From NCBI GenBank assembly GCA_049647265.1, contig JBARXJ010000061.1:62001-126000 (forward strand): a stretch of DNA of 64,000 bases, given 5' to 3'. This document shows, piece after piece, positions 26,983 to 36,276 of this stretch (the stretch's first letter is position 1; the number at the start of each line of letters is the position of its first letter). This DNA is from JAAURB01 sp049647265 (GTDB lineage: Bacteria; Cyanobacteriota; Cyanobacteriia; Cyanobacteriales; Microcoleaceae). The notes beneath the pieces were generated by a model. It searched no databases, had not been told where the DNA came from, and saw only the letters and a program-made list of their open reading frames with translations. The translations under genes and the position numbers were made by a program.

Positions 26983-28080
26983 ATGCAATATAGCTACAGT
27001 AACGGTGGAGATCAATCCCCACGGCGGTTACTGATAACAGGGGGAGCCGGGTTTATTGGTTCAAACTTTGTCCATCATTGGTGTCAGGCAAATCCCCAAG
27101 ATCGAGTTGTGGTTTTGGATGCTCTCACCTATGCGGGTAATCGGCAAACCCTTGCCAGTTTAGACGACAATCAACAATTTCGCTTCGTTAAGGGTGATAT
27201 TTGCGATCGCGCTTTAATTGATTCATTATTACAAGAAGAACAAATTGATACCATTGCCCATTTTGCCGCCGAATCTCATGTAGATCGTTCGATTTTAGGG
27301 CCAGGGGCATTTGTCCAAACCAATGTTGTCGGAACATTTACCTTACTCGAATCATTTCGTCAGTATTGGAATCAAAATGATCAGCCTTCACAATTCCGGT
27401 TTTTACACGTTTCAACTGATGAGGTCTATGGTAGCTTAGAGCCAGATGATCCGGCTTTTACCGAAACCACACCTTATACCCCCAATAGTCCTTATTCTGC
27501 CTCAAAAGCAGGTAGCGATCACTTGGCGCGGGCTTATTTCCACACCTATGGAATGCCGACTCTCATTACAAATTGTTCTAATAATTACGGCCCCTATCAT
27601 TTCCCAGAAAAATTGATTCCGTTGATGTGTATCAATATTTTATTGGGCAAGCCTTTACCCGTATATGGAGATGGGCAAAATGTCCGAGATTGGTTGTATG
27701 TCCAGGATCATTGTCGGGCATTAGACACTGTCATTCATCAAGGTAAGCCGGGTGAAACCTATAACGTCGGCGGTAATAACGAAGTCAAGAATATTGATTT
27801 AGTTAAGATGTTATGTCGCATCGTCGATGAACTTGCCCCCAGTTTACCCGTCAAACCCTCTGAAGAGTTAATTACTTTTGTTCAAGATCGCGCCGGACAC
27901 GATCGCCGTTACGCCATTGATGCCAGTAAAATCAAAACTCAACTCGGCTGGGCCCCCTTAGTGACAGTCGAAGAAGGACTGCGACAAACCGTCAGTTGGT
28001 ATCTCAGCCATCGCAGTTGGTGGGAACCGTTACTCTCAGAGGAATACCAAGCCTATTATAAACAGGTGTACGCCTCTTAA
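26983..28080 (+). CDS. rfbB: dTDP-glucose 4,6-dehydratase
   Basis: Second step in dTDP-rhamnose synthesis: dehydrates dTDP-glucose to the 4-keto-6-deoxy sugar used for cell-surface polysaccharides. The extended SDR fold shows GGAGFIGSNFV (NAD binding, near residue 20), STDEVYG with the catalytic Thr-Asp-Glu, and YSASKAGSDHL with Tyr and Lys. The start is uncertain: GGGAGGAG at 26963-26970 suits either TTG 26977 (spacing 6) or ATG 26983 (spacing 12); upstream in-frame ATGs would add about 50 residues with no homology. Other rhamnose genes are not adjacent. It is convergent with uvrC. Confidence 0.93.
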   Translation: MQYSYSNGGDQSPRRLLITGGAGFIGSNFVHHWCQANPQDRVVVLDALTYAGNRQTLASLDDNQQFRFVKGDICDRALIDSLLQEEQIDTIAHFAAESHVDRSILGPGAFVQTNVVGTFTLLESFRQYWNQNDQPSQFRFLHVSTDEVYGSLEPDDPAFTETTPYTPNSPYSASKAGSDHLARAYFHTYGMPTLITNCSNNYGPYHFPEKLIPLMCINILLGKPLPVYGDGQNVRDWLYVQDHCRALDTVIHQGKPGETYNVGGNNEVKNIDLVKMLCRIVDELAPSLPVKPSEELITFVQDRAGHDRRYAIDASKIKTQLGWAPLVTVEEGLRQTVSWYLSHRSWWEPLLSEEYQAYYKQVYAS

Positions 28081-28094
28081 ATTTCCCTTGTACA

Positions 28095-28120
28095 CCCCTC
28101 TCTTAATTTTGGGAGAGGGG
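28095..28120. terminator. Bidirectional terminator between rfbB and uvrC
   Basis: CCCCTCTC (28095-28102) pairs perfectly with GAGAGGGG (28113-28120), loop of ten bases. It lies in the 56-base gap between the two convergent stop codons. The flanks are not strongly T-rich, and the arms resemble the C-rich/G-rich repeat family, so a repeat co-opted as terminator is likely. Confidence 0.6.
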
Positions 28121-28136
28121 AAGGGGGTGAGGGTTG

Positions 28137-30068
28137 TTATACGGTTTCTGCCTTTAATTCAACAGAAGCAGCAGGATGAAAATAATCATAAATTTGCTGG
28201 GCTAATTTCGGCCCTATTCCTGACACCTCTGCAATTTGTTCAGGAGTGGCAATACGAAGATAATCAATAGAGCGAAAATGAGCCAGGAGTTGCTTTTGAC
28301 GATGATGTCCTAAGCCTGGGATTTCATCTAAACGCGATCGCTTCATCCGTTGACTGCGTTTATCGCGATGAAAGGTAATGGCAAAGCGGTGGGCTTCATC
28401 TCTGAGTCTTCTTAATAATTGTACACCAGGTTGTTCGGCATTTGTTGCTAACGGCAAAGATTCTCCGGGTTGGAATATTTCTTCTCGTTGTTTGGCTAAA
28501 CTAATAACAGATAAATCTTCTAAAATCTCTTTTTCTCGCAATATTTCCACCACAGAAGAAAGCTGACCTTTACCGCCATCAATCATAATTAAATCCGGTT
28601 TATCGCTTTGATCGTTAATATTATCGGGGGTATATTCTCGAAACCGACGACCAATAACTTCGGCTAGACTAGCAAAATCATCAGACCGTCCGATATGAAC
28701 ATCCGGGTTTCTAATTTTATAATGACGATAATGTTGTTTGGCGGGTAAACCATCAATAAATACCACCCGAGAAGCCACTGCATCTGACCCTTGAACATGG
28801 GAAATATCATAACCTTCAATACGGTGAGGCTGATCGGCTAAATCTAATATATCAGCTAAATCTTGCATCGCTGCGGTATTGCGATCGCTAAATTTCTGAA
28901 CTCGTTCTAATTCATAATTTGCATTGCGTTCAACCATCTCAATTAACTCCGCTTTGGTTTGTCTTTGCGGGTTAATAATGGTGACTTTTCGACCTTTATA
29001 TTCGCTCAACCAATCCGTTAAAATAGTTTCATCGGGTAACTCATATTGCACTAAAATTTCTGTTGGAATTTCTACCGCATCTACTGTTTGATAATGTTGT
29101 TCTAAAACTCGTTGTAAAATTGCACCTAATTCTACTTGTGAAATATCTTGATTTTCCTCTTTCTTTAAATTAGCGACTTCCGCAAAAAATCCCAGCCGTC
29201 CTACTAACTGTCCGGCGCGAATTTGGAAGAGTTGGATACAAGCCTGTTTATCATTAGCAGCCAATGCAATCGCATCCCGAGAGACTCTATCATCCGGTAA
29301 AGAGACTTTTTGATCGGCGTTTAAAGACCGTAATCCCAGTAATTGATCTCGCAATTGTGCGGCTAATTCAAAATTTAAATTTTCCGAGGCTTTCTCCATC
29401 TTTTCAGTGAGAATATCAATCAATTCTCCCGTTCTTCCCTGGAAAATCATTGCAATCTTTTGTACCGTTTTACGATAATCTTCTGAGGTAATTAACCCTT
29501 GACAAACGCCTGGACAGCGACCTAAATCATAATTTAAGCAAGGTCTATCTTTAAACAAGGGTTTGGGACGTTGTCGTAGCGGAAAAATTCGTTTAACAAT
29601 ATGCAAAGTACTGCGTAACAAACGAGTATCCACATAAGGCCCGTAATAGCGATCTTTTTTATTACCTGAACGGCGTTTCCGAGTTATAAAAAACCTCGGA
29701 TAATCTTCTGACCAGGTAATACAAACGTAAGGATATTTTTTATCGTCTTTTAATAGAACATTAAAATAAGGCTGATGCTTTTTAATTAAATTGGCTTCTA
29801 ATGCTAAGGCTTCGGCTTCGGTATCGGTGGCGATAAATTCAATCTCAGCCACCTGTTGAACCATCATATCAATGCGGGGAGAATGATTGTTAGACTCCCG
29901 GAAATAGGAACGAACCCGTGAGCGTAATTTTTTCGATTTACCAATATAGAGAATATTATCGGTGCGATCGCGCATAAAGTAAACACCCGGAGACGTGGGA
30001 ATTTCTTTCAACCGCGCTTCTAGACGTTCGGGGTCTTTGACAAGTAATGGAGTGGGGAGAGTTGACAT
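28137..30068 (-). CDS. uvrC: Excinuclease ABC subunit C
   Basis: Makes the dual incisions in nucleotide excision repair with UvrA and UvrB. I start at ATG 30068 (MSTLPTPLLV), giving 643 residues. Domains in order: GIY-YIG nuclease (about 20-105; GVYFMRD, ILYIGKSKKLRSRVRSYF), a cysteine cluster (CLNYDLGRCPGVC), the UVR helix pair that binds UvrB (EKMEKASENLNFELAAQLRDQL), the RNase H-like nuclease (EGYDISHVQGSDAVASRVVF, DLIMIDGGKGQL), and C-terminal helix-hairpin-helix motifs (EIPGLGHHRQKQLL, EVSGIGPKLAQQIYDYF). It is monocistronic. Confidence 0.97.
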   Translation of the reverse strand: MSTLPTPLLVKDPERLEARLKEIPTSPGVYFMRDRTDNILYIGKSKKLRSRVRSYFRESNNHSPRIDMMVQQVAEIEFIATDTEAEALALEANLIKKHQPYFNVLLKDDKKYPYVCITWSEDYPRFFITRKRRSGNKKDRYYGPYVDTRLLRSTLHIVKRIFPLRQRPKPLFKDRPCLNYDLGRCPGVCQGLITSEDYRKTVQKIAMIFQGRTGELIDILTEKMEKASENLNFELAAQLRDQLLGLRSLNADQKVSLPDDRVSRDAIALAANDKQACIQLFQIRAGQLVGRLGFFAEVANLKKEENQDISQVELGAILQRVLEQHYQTVDAVEIPTEILVQYELPDETILTDWLSEYKGRKVTIINPQRQTKAELIEMVERNANYELERVQKFSDRNTAAMQDLADILDLADQPHRIEGYDISHVQGSDAVASRVVFIDGLPAKQHYRHYKIRNPDVHIGRSDDFASLAEVIGRRFREYTPDNINDQSDKPDLIMIDGGKGQLSSVVEILREKEILEDLSVISLAKQREEIFQPGESLPLATNAEQPGVQLLRRLRDEAHRFAITFHRDKRSQRMKRSRLDEIPGLGHHRQKQLLAHFRSIDYLRIATPEQIAEVSGIGPKLAQQIYDYFHPAASVELKAETV

Positions 30069-30297
30069 CAGCAATTGAGATAACAGTCTACAGTCAATTT
30101 TAGCGACTGTATTACATTCTGTGTTCTACCCAAATATTGATCTGATTTGCCTGTTCAGAATGACTAGAATCATTCATGAGATTGCTACAATAATAAGTAA
30201 CAGCTTTAAATCAATCTCATCAGAGATTTACTGTCTTTTTGAGTGGATGAGACAGTAAGGCATTCATGAAAATTTTAGACGATGAAGTCAGACAAAA

Positions 30298-31803
30298 ATG
30301 ATTACAGAATATCAACAAATCAGATTTAGTAATGTTAGAAATCGCTCCAGCTTATTATTGACGATTTTGAGTTTATTTGCTGCCGGATGTACAGCAACGG
30401 CTGAATCAACCCGTGTTAATCCTCCGAATTCTACCCTATCGCCTCATACAATTCAACTGGATTTACCCCAAGAAATAGAGGGTGAAGGGGGTTTAATTAC
30501 AGCCGACGTTGATAATGATGGTCGTCGAGATTTTATCGTGACAAAACCGGGTTATATTGCCGTTACAAATTATCAGGGTCAATCTCTGTGGACTAAACAA
30601 ATTAATCTTCAAGTGACTCAAAAAGCAGAGAATAATGGTTTACCTGGATTACATGGGCCAGGTATACAAGCGGGTGATGTCAATGGGGATGGTCAAACAG
30701 AAGTCTTATTTCTGACTCAAGAGGGTACATTAGAAATTCTCAACGGTGTAAAGGGTGAATCTATTGCTAGTATTAATCTATCTTCTCCCGAGAATACCCA
30801 ACGTTGGGAACATCTTGTTATTGCCAATTTTAGAGGTGAAGGTGACCGCGATATCTTATTACAAGCAACCAACGCCAATGGCTATCGTATGGGGCGTTAT
30901 TTAGCCGCTTATTCAGTTTCAGAATTACTCAATTCTCAAACGCCACAACCGTTATGGACTCAAAATGATTTTATTGCAAATGCCCATAATGGCGCAAGAG
31001 TCGCAGATTTAAATGGAGATGGCAAAGAAGAAGTATTAGGCGGAAACCTAATTTCTTCAGAAGGTAAAATTTTACATCAATTACCCCTAAAAGGTCATGT
31101 AGACTCTTTGTTTATTGCAGATGTTCGCCCTGATTTACCCGGCTTAGAAGTGGTGATTTTAGAAGAAGGGGGTGAAAATGGTATTTTACCGCTGAGTAAC
31201 CGTTTATTCCGTTTAGGTAATCGGGTTTTAAATAAATTTGCCCGCCAAAGTAATCGGGTTTTTCTATATAATTACGATGGGTTAGTTTGGGAAACGGACT
31301 ATAAACGGAAAGAACCTCAAAATGCAGCTATTGGTGATTTTGATCCTCAGCGTCCAGGCTTAGAAATTTGGTGTCGGAGTCGAAATCGGGAATATCAAAA
31401 ACCCTTCATTTTCGATGCAAATGGTGAATTGATTAATACTTATAAATTAGATGATGTTGCGCCTGAAGACTGGACAAAAAAAGGCGTTGAGGTAATTTTT
31501 ACGATTGATTGGACGGGAGATCAAGAACAATTCATTGCAGCCAAAGAACGGCATACATCAGGAGATATTGCGATTTTTGATGGACTCAGTGGTGAGTTTT
31601 TATATCGTTTTCCTCAGGAATCAGATCGACTTTATGTCGCAGATGTTTCGGGAGATTGGCGCGAAGAAGTTATGGTTTTAAATGGGAATCAACTGCAAAT
31701 TTATACCAATCCTAAACCTAATCTAAATCAAGATCAACCTCGGTTATGGACAGAAGATCATTATCGCCGTTCTAAAATGACTTGGAATTATTATAGTCCA
31801 TAA
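30298..31803 (+). CDS. FG-GAP repeat lipoprotein of unknown function
   Basis: A 501-residue predicted lipoprotein. The N-terminus has a hydrophobic stretch ending in the lipobox LFAAGC, so Cys31 should be lipidated. The mature part contains FG-GAP/calcium-binding type repeats with DxDxDG loops: DVDNDGRRD, DVNGDGQTE and DLNGDGKEE, plus weaker ones (DVSGDWREE). These build a beta-propeller similar to integrin alpha chains and some polysaccharide lyases. No catalytic motif is identifiable. It is probably a membrane-anchored surface or periplasmic propeller, perhaps binding polysaccharide. It is alone on its strand, 220 bases after the divergent uvrC start. Confidence 0.8.
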   Translation: MITEYQQIRFSNVRNRSSLLLTILSLFAAGCTATAESTRVNPPNSTLSPHTIQLDLPQEIEGEGGLITADVDNDGRRDFIVTKPGYIAVTNYQGQSLWTKQINLQVTQKAENNGLPGLHGPGIQAGDVNGDGQTEVLFLTQEGTLEILNGVKGESIASINLSSPENTQRWEHLVIANFRGEGDRDILLQATNANGYRMGRYLAAYSVSELLNSQTPQPLWTQNDFIANAHNGARVADLNGDGKEEVLGGNLISSEGKILHQLPLKGHVDSLFIADVRPDLPGLEVVILEEGGENGILPLSNRLFRLGNRVLNKFARQSNRVFLYNYDGLVWETDYKRKEPQNAAIGDFDPQRPGLEIWCRSRNREYQKPFIFDANGELINTYKLDDVAPEDWTKKGVEVIFTIDWTGDQEQFIAAKERHTSGDIAIFDGLSGEFLYRFPQESDRLYVADVSGDWREEVMVLNGNQLQIYTNPKPNLNQDQPRLWTEDHYRRSKMTWNYYSP

Positions 31804-32162
31804 TTTTATCAAATTGAAATCAGTCAAAGCAATCTTGAGAATCAATCTTATTTCTATGTTTTAGAGATGATCTCTCAAGGCTGCTTCACAAATTCGCATT
31901 TATATTATTACGTTTCGATCTGATTTTTATCTTATCAATTATATTGTATTTGATAAATTGCTCAATTATTATCTTTAAATTATCTTCGCCAGAATGGCTC
32001 TACTGGAAGCCAATTGAGGGTTTGCAGAGCAAGTGACAGTGATTCAATTTCAAAAAAATCTGATTTTATGCAAATTTGGTATAGTATTTTGCTAGATTTT
32101 ATTGTATTTTATTTTAAAATTTAATATCATCTTTTAATTCTCAACTATCAGGGATCTCATCT
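31804..32162. other. Intergenic region, no gene seen
   Basis: About 360 AT-rich bases. A weak inverted pair (CTTGAGA near 31832 and TCTCAAG near 31871) could form a long-loop hairpin after the FG-GAP gene. I see nothing else. Confidence 0.4.
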
Positions 32163-32477
32163 ATGTTTGTGATTAATGTGATTGTCGTGACAACACTACT
32201 TTGTGTTGGGGTTGCCACCTTTTCTGAACTGGAACTATTTATCTCATCTATTACATCTGCTTTATTAAATGCGATGTTAGCTGCACTTTTCGGGTTATTA
32301 ACTTGGGGAATATTGGGATGTGGACTACTGGGTTATGTTTTATCGCCCCTCATCAATACTTCTGCTGTTGCCAGTCAAAGTTATTGTAGTCAAGATATGT
32401 TTACCTATGTGGGTATTTTGTTTGGACTTTTAGCATTCATCGCTTCCTTGTTAAGTCCTAATTGGTTTTCAAAGTAA
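32163..32477 (+). CDS. Small membrane protein of unknown function
   Basis: A 104-residue very hydrophobic protein with three likely membrane helices: about 2-22 (VINVIVVTTLLCVGVATF), 30-58 (ALLNAMLAALFGLLTWGILG, continuing GCGLLGYVL), and 80-100 (YVGILFGLLAFIASLL). A short polar loop with Cys and Ser lies between the second and third (SQSYCSQDMF). I recognise no family. Coding is supported by codon pattern and the coherent membrane topology. The gene is isolated, with gaps of over 350 bases on both sides. Confidence 0.65.
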   Translation: MFVINVIVVTTLLCVGVATFSELELFISSITSALLNAMLAALFGLLTWGILGCGLLGYVLSPLINTSAVASQSYCSQDMFTYVGILFGLLAFIASLLSPNWFSK

Positions 32478-32935
32478 TCTGATGTCCCAGTATTTGTTGT
32501 AATCTGTTCATACAGACAAACCAATAGTAACGATTAATGAAAAATGAATTGTTCTTAATTGATTTTCCTTATGTCTCTTCAATGGACGAGTGGTTGATGT
32601 TAATCTCCTCACCGAGAGGATGTCCACAAAGGGTGTGAATGACTCCGCTTTTGATTCGATTTTTAATTCTGTAGTGACTTTATCAAGTTTTATGATATTG
32701 AATATATTAAGATAGACAAGGCAACTCTCTCCACCAGAATTCATCACAACTTTCACATGATGATCTGTAGGATGAGATCGATCCAAGTTTAACCATACTC
32801 TAGTTGCACTCTAACGTTGGCTCATGTTTTGTCCTTTGCAGCCAACTCAGGTGAACAGGGTAAATCCTGCTTCTATGGTATGCGATCATCACATCGGTAA
32901 TATTGATTTATAGTTACTCAGTTGAAGGAGAACTT
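32478..32935. other. Intergenic region upstream of rpsU
   Basis: About 460 bases. A 92-codon frame on the minus strand (32508-32786) has no recognisable protein features and I do not call it. A hairpin with GTTGGCT (32816-32822) and AGCCAAC (32840-32846) lies about 90 bases before rpsU and might belong to its leader. Confidence 0.4.
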
Positions 32936-33139
32936 ATGACTCAAGTCATTTTAGGAGAAAATGAACAGTTAGAATCAGCGTTGCGGCGCTTTAAACGCGA
33001 AGTCTCGAAAGCCGGGATATTAGCAGATGTTAGAAAAAAGCGTCACTTTGAAACGCCCCCTGAAAAGCGTAAGCGTAAAGCCATTGCCAACCAACGTCAA
33101 CGACGAGCTTATCGTAAAAAGAAAATGTTTTCATCTTAA
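32936..33139 (+). CDS. rpsU: 30S ribosomal protein S21
   Basis: A 67-residue basic ribosomal protein that helps mRNA start selection. Start ATG 32936 is set by AAGGAG at 32925-32930 and by the family N-terminus (MTQVILGENEQLESALRRFKREV). The signature KAGILADVRKKRHFETPPEKRKRK and the Arg/Lys-rich tail are present. It is monocistronic, with a perfect hairpin downstream shared with the convergent site-2 protease gene. Confidence 0.96.
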   Translation: MTQVILGENEQLESALRRFKREVSKAGILADVRKKRHFETPPEKRKRKAIANQRQRRAYRKKKMFSS

Positions 33140-33215
33140 TACTATCCTGCAACAACTCCGATGAGATTCAACACTTCAACTATTTTGAACTCAACCCGAG
33201 TTATTATTTTTGCCA

Positions 33216-33245
33216 AGGCGGTACAAACCGCCTCAATCCTATTTT
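33216..33245. terminator. Bidirectional terminator of rpsU and the site-2 protease gene
   Basis: AGGCGGT (33216-33222) and ACCGCCT (33227-33233) form seven perfect pairs with an ACAA loop. A TATTTTT run follows on the + strand; on the minus strand the stem is followed, after a few bases, by a T-rich stretch. It is in the middle of a convergent gap. Confidence 0.8.
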
Positions 33246-33258
33246 TAGCTGACTCGGT

Positions 33259-34758
33259 CTAATATTGCATCCATGCTGCAACCATTTGAGGCATGGGCAA
33301 AATAATAAATAATAACAATGTTAATGTCATTAAACCGATAAAGTCTCGAGCATTATCTAATTCCGTCACATCATTTAGCGCGGGTTCATCATTTAAAGGC
33401 AGGAAAAATAGTAAAATTGCCAGGACTAAAAATTCTCCCTGAATTAAAGATAAAGCCAATACCAGAAACCGAGTAATCTGGCCAATCACTATTGCAGTGC
33501 GGCGGCCAAACATGGCATGAACAATATGTCCGCCATTGAGTTGTCCAATGGGTAAAAGGTTAAACGCCGTTACAATTAACCCTAAGTATCCGGCGATCGC
33601 AACAGGATGTAAATCAATCACTGTAGCGGCGGTTAACGCCTCTCCTAAGGCAAGTTTACTCAAAACCGTGAGGAAAAACGAAAAACTCGGATCGAGGGCA
33701 TCAAAGTTGAATACACCCGCGCCTTCTGTGGGAATTGAAATCACCTCAGAGTTGGATAAACCCCACCATAAACACCCCAGGGTCAACACAAATCCCACCC
33801 AAGGACTGACGGTATTAATATCAAATAACGCCTTACGATGGGGAACAGGCGATCGCATTTGCGTCATTGCGCCAAAGGTTCCCAAGAAAAAAGGCATCGG
33901 AATAAAAAAGGGTAAAGTGGTGCGAATTTGATAACGCCTGGCTATTAAATAATGAATCAGTTCATGAGTTCCGAGAATACCCAATAGAGGAATGGCGTAA
34001 GGCAACCCTTGTAACAATAAACTGGGGTTCGATAACCAATCTTGGGTCGAAATATCCACCATTCCCACACCCGCGACGGTGGTTGTAAACACAGTAATCA
34101 ACAATAACGCCATCGCCAGTAGGGGACGGTTGAGGGGATCAGAATTACTGTCAATGGAACGGTTACGGCGATAAGGATTAAGAACAACCGCAAAAAACGG
34201 TCGATTGTTAAAATCATTTTGCAACACAATCACAAAGCGATCGCCAAATTGATCTTCTACCTTTTCTCGAATGGTTTTGTAAGCAATTTCTGGCTGAGAA
34301 CGGAGTTGTCCTCGACAAATCACTGCTTGGGGTCGATATTCTAAATTTTGTAGCGGAAATACCGTCCAAGGAAAACAAGTCCGCAGCGTTGTTTCTTCAT
34401 CCTCGGTGATGGGACGCGGAGGCTGACGGCGTTCAACCGGTTCGCTGGCTTTAGACTCAGCCGAGTCAGAATCAGAATCTTCTGGCGTTGAGTCTGTTGA
34501 GGCAGGGGTTTGACGGCCCAGTTGAACTAGCAGGCCATACATCATCAAACACAGCACAAACAACATTACCAGAAAAAATGTAGGCATGGGTGCGCGATCG
34601 CCATGAACCGCAACCCAGGTTACCCAGCTTAACGCTGGAGTCATTATTACCAACCATAATAACCAGATTGACGTTGTGGTGATTTTAGCCACCCCTCGTC
34701 GTAGTAGTAGATATGTCATAAACCCCAACAGGAGTAACCAAAGAAGCTGGAAAAGCAT
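33259..34758 (-). CDS. Site-2 protease family (M50) membrane metalloprotease, EGY-like
   Basis: A 499-residue polytopic membrane protein. Two N-terminal helices (about 2-50), a Ser/Asp/Glu-rich linker (85-125), a soluble domain (about 125-200), then the M50 core with several helices. The zinc motif HELIH is at 265-269 in a helix. The second motif reads NLLPIGQLNGGH (about 400-411): where S2P enzymes have LDG with an Asp zinc ligand, this has Asn408. The protein resembles plant chloroplast EGY proteases and their cyanobacterial relatives. Family members release transcription factors or process membrane proteins. The Asn may lower or abolish activity. Only the MBL-fold gene is near, divergent. 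Confidence 0.88.
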   Translation of the reverse strand: MLFQLLWLLLLGFMTYLLLRRGVAKITTTSIWLLWLVIMTPALSWVTWVAVHGDRAPMPTFFLVMLFVLCLMMYGLLVQLGRQTPASTDSTPEDSDSDSAESKASEPVERRQPPRPITEDEETTLRTCFPWTVFPLQNLEYRPQAVICRGQLRSQPEIAYKTIREKVEDQFGDRFVIVLQNDFNNRPFFAVVLNPYRRNRSIDSNSDPLNRPLLAMALLLITVFTTTVAGVGMVDISTQDWLSNPSLLLQGLPYAIPLLGILGTHELIHYLIARRYQIRTTLPFFIPMPFFLGTFGAMTQMRSPVPHRKALFDINTVSPWVGFVLTLGCLWWGLSNSEVISIPTEGAGVFNFDALDPSFSFFLTVLSKLALGEALTAATVIDLHPVAIAGYLGLIVTAFNLLPIGQLNGGHIVHAMFGRRTAIVIGQITRFLVLALSLIQGEFLVLAILLFFLPLNDEPALNDVTELDNARDFIGLMTLTLLLFIILPMPQMVAAWMQY

Positions 34759-34836
34759 AATATGAGTTTTACTCAGGTCAATAACCTAGATTAAGATTGA
34801 AAGTCGCACAGTTGAAATCCTAATTCAACGATCCAT

Positions 34837-35508
34837 ATGACACAATCTCATTCGGCCCCAAAGGCACCCCGACAAATTCTAGATAATCTCTATCGTTTTT
34901 CTCCCAACCGGGATACTTTAGGGGGAACCGCTTACCTTATTGTAGAAAACCAAGGGAACATTTTGATCGATTCTCCCGCTTGGACGGCAGAAAATCAACA
35001 ATTCATTCAAGATCGCGGTGGAATTAGTGGGTTAGTCATTACCCATCGCGGCAATATTGGCAAAGCTTTAGCCATTCAAAATGCAACTCACTGCCCTATT
35101 TTAATCCAAGAACAGATTGCCTATCTCTTACCCGAGGCAAAACTGACTCCATTTGAACAAGCATTTAACCTCACTCCCGAGATTGAGATCCTTTGGACAC
35201 CTGGACATTCTCCCGGATCTAGCTGTGTCTATTGGTCGAGTCATGGAGGGGTTTTGTTCACCGGACGGCATCTCCTGCCGAATACTCAAGCCAAGCCGAT
35301 AGCATTACGAACCGCTAAAACATTTCACTGGCCGCGACAACTTAAAAGCATTGAAAAATTGATTCAACAGTTTAACTCCGATACCCTTCATTATATTTGT
35401 CCTGGCGCTAATACAGGCTTTTTGCGAGGAAAGGGAGTGATTGATAATGCTTATCAGCAGTTAAGTGAAATTGATTTAGTCGCCTGTTCAACTGATAAAG
35501 GAATCTAA
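34837..35508 (+). CDS. MBL-fold hydrolase-like protein with degenerate metal site
   Basis: A 223-residue protein with metallo-beta-lactamase fold signs: GGTAYLIVENQGNILIDSPAW at the start, VITHRGNIGKA where active members have THxHxDH, TPGHSPGSSCVYW with the later His, and GVLFTGRHLL. Only the first His of motif II remains (HRGNIGK), so the zinc site is largely lost. Similar non-canonical MBL proteins occur in cyanobacteria, and their role is unknown. It is divergent from the site-2 protease gene by about 80 bases. Either a non-enzymatic binder or an enzyme using another mechanism. Confidence 0.78.
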   Translation: MTQSHSAPKAPRQILDNLYRFSPNRDTLGGTAYLIVENQGNILIDSPAWTAENQQFIQDRGGISGLVITHRGNIGKALAIQNATHCPILIQEQIAYLLPEAKLTPFEQAFNLTPEIEILWTPGHSPGSSCVYWSSHGGVLFTGRHLLPNTQAKPIALRTAKTFHWPRQLKSIEKLIQQFNSDTLHYICPGANTGFLRGKGVIDNAYQQLSEIDLVACSTDKGI

Positions 35509-35544
35509 AAATAGACGAATAGAAAACAAAGATGATTATTAAAT

Positions 35545-36099
35545 TTATTGCGTCAACAGAAAAGAAATATCAACCGAAATATCTGGAAATGCAATCGGAG
35601 AAATTTGACCCGAATTAACAATTTCACTGTATTGATAATCTCCTTCTGTTGGCTGGCGATAAATATGAACTTGAGAATCTTTTAAATTCACAACCCAATA
35701 TTCTTGAATTTCAGCCAAGGCATAAATTAGACGTTTTTGACCCAGGTCTTGTTCTAAACTCGAATAAGCAAATTCAATGATTAAAAATATATTACTCGGA
35801 TAGGGATGATGAGTATCATATTCTCTGCCTAAATCCTCTACAATTGCAATATCGGGTTCCGGTTCAGATGTGGGGGATAATGTGACGGGATGACCATCTC
35901 GAACATCCGCTTTATTGCCTAACTGTCGAATTAAGTATCGAACTGACTGACTAATGCGGTTAGCATGGGGTTCGCCTTCTGGAGACATCTGAATTAACTC
36001 TCCTTCCAATAACTCAATATTTTGTTCATCAAATATTCCTGTCTTGACTGCCTGATGATAAAGCTCAGTGTACCAGATTAGTTTATTTGCTGTTGTCAT
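35545..36099 (-). CDS. Uma2 family endonuclease-like protein (DUF820)
   Basis: A 184-residue protein of the Uma2 family, a PD-(D/E)XK-fold group greatly expanded in cyanobacteria. Visible family marks: IELLEGELIQMSPEGEPHA near the start, SEPEPDIAIVED (Asp of the active site), FLIIEFAYSSLEQDLGQKRLIYALAEIQEYWVVN with Glu and Lys. The active-site residues look intact. The biological role of Uma2 proteins is not settled; some are linked to mobile DNA. A repeat-containing gap of 180 bases precedes it. Confidence 0.9.
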   Translation of the reverse strand: MTTANKLIWYTELYHQAVKTGIFDEQNIELLEGELIQMSPEGEPHANRISQSVRYLIRQLGNKADVRDGHPVTLSPTSEPEPDIAIVEDLGREYDTHHPYPSNIFLIIEFAYSSLEQDLGQKRLIYALAEIQEYWVVNLKDSQVHIYRQPTEGDYQYSEIVNSGQISPIAFPDISVDISFLLTQ

Positions 36100-36121
36100 A
36101 ATTTTTGGGTGTATCTGATAT

Positions 36122-36254
36122 TTATAATTTTATAGGTTATCGCGCAGCATGGTGTCAGCCGTATCAAAAGCCTCAGCGCAGCCTGTAGGGTGGGTTGTGG
36201 GACGCACCTTACTATTAATCTAGGATAATAAACTGATGCTTATAATTTTATAGG
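36122..36254. repeat. 15-bp direct repeats bounding a repeat-rich segment
   Basis: TTATAATTTTATAGG occurs at 36122-36136 and again at 36240-36254. Between and after them are HIP1-rich and GGTGGGTTGTGGGACGCACC-like repeat fragments. This may mark a small inserted segment next to the Uma2 gene. Confidence 0.55.
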
Positions 36255-36276
36255 CGATCGCGATCGCCATCTCACT

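Noticed and set aside
28088..28270. 60-codon frame between rfbB and uvrC
   Set aside because: It overlaps the end of uvrC on the opposite strand and starts in a hairpin repeat.
32508..32786. 92-codon open frame on the minus strand upstream of rpsU
   Set aside because: No signal, domain or ribosome site; composition looks non-coding. The gap is better explained as a leader/promoter region.
34020..34040. TTCGATAACC-like T-loop suggesting a tRNA
   Set aside because: It lies inside the site-2 protease coding sequence and lacks the acceptor and anticodon arms.
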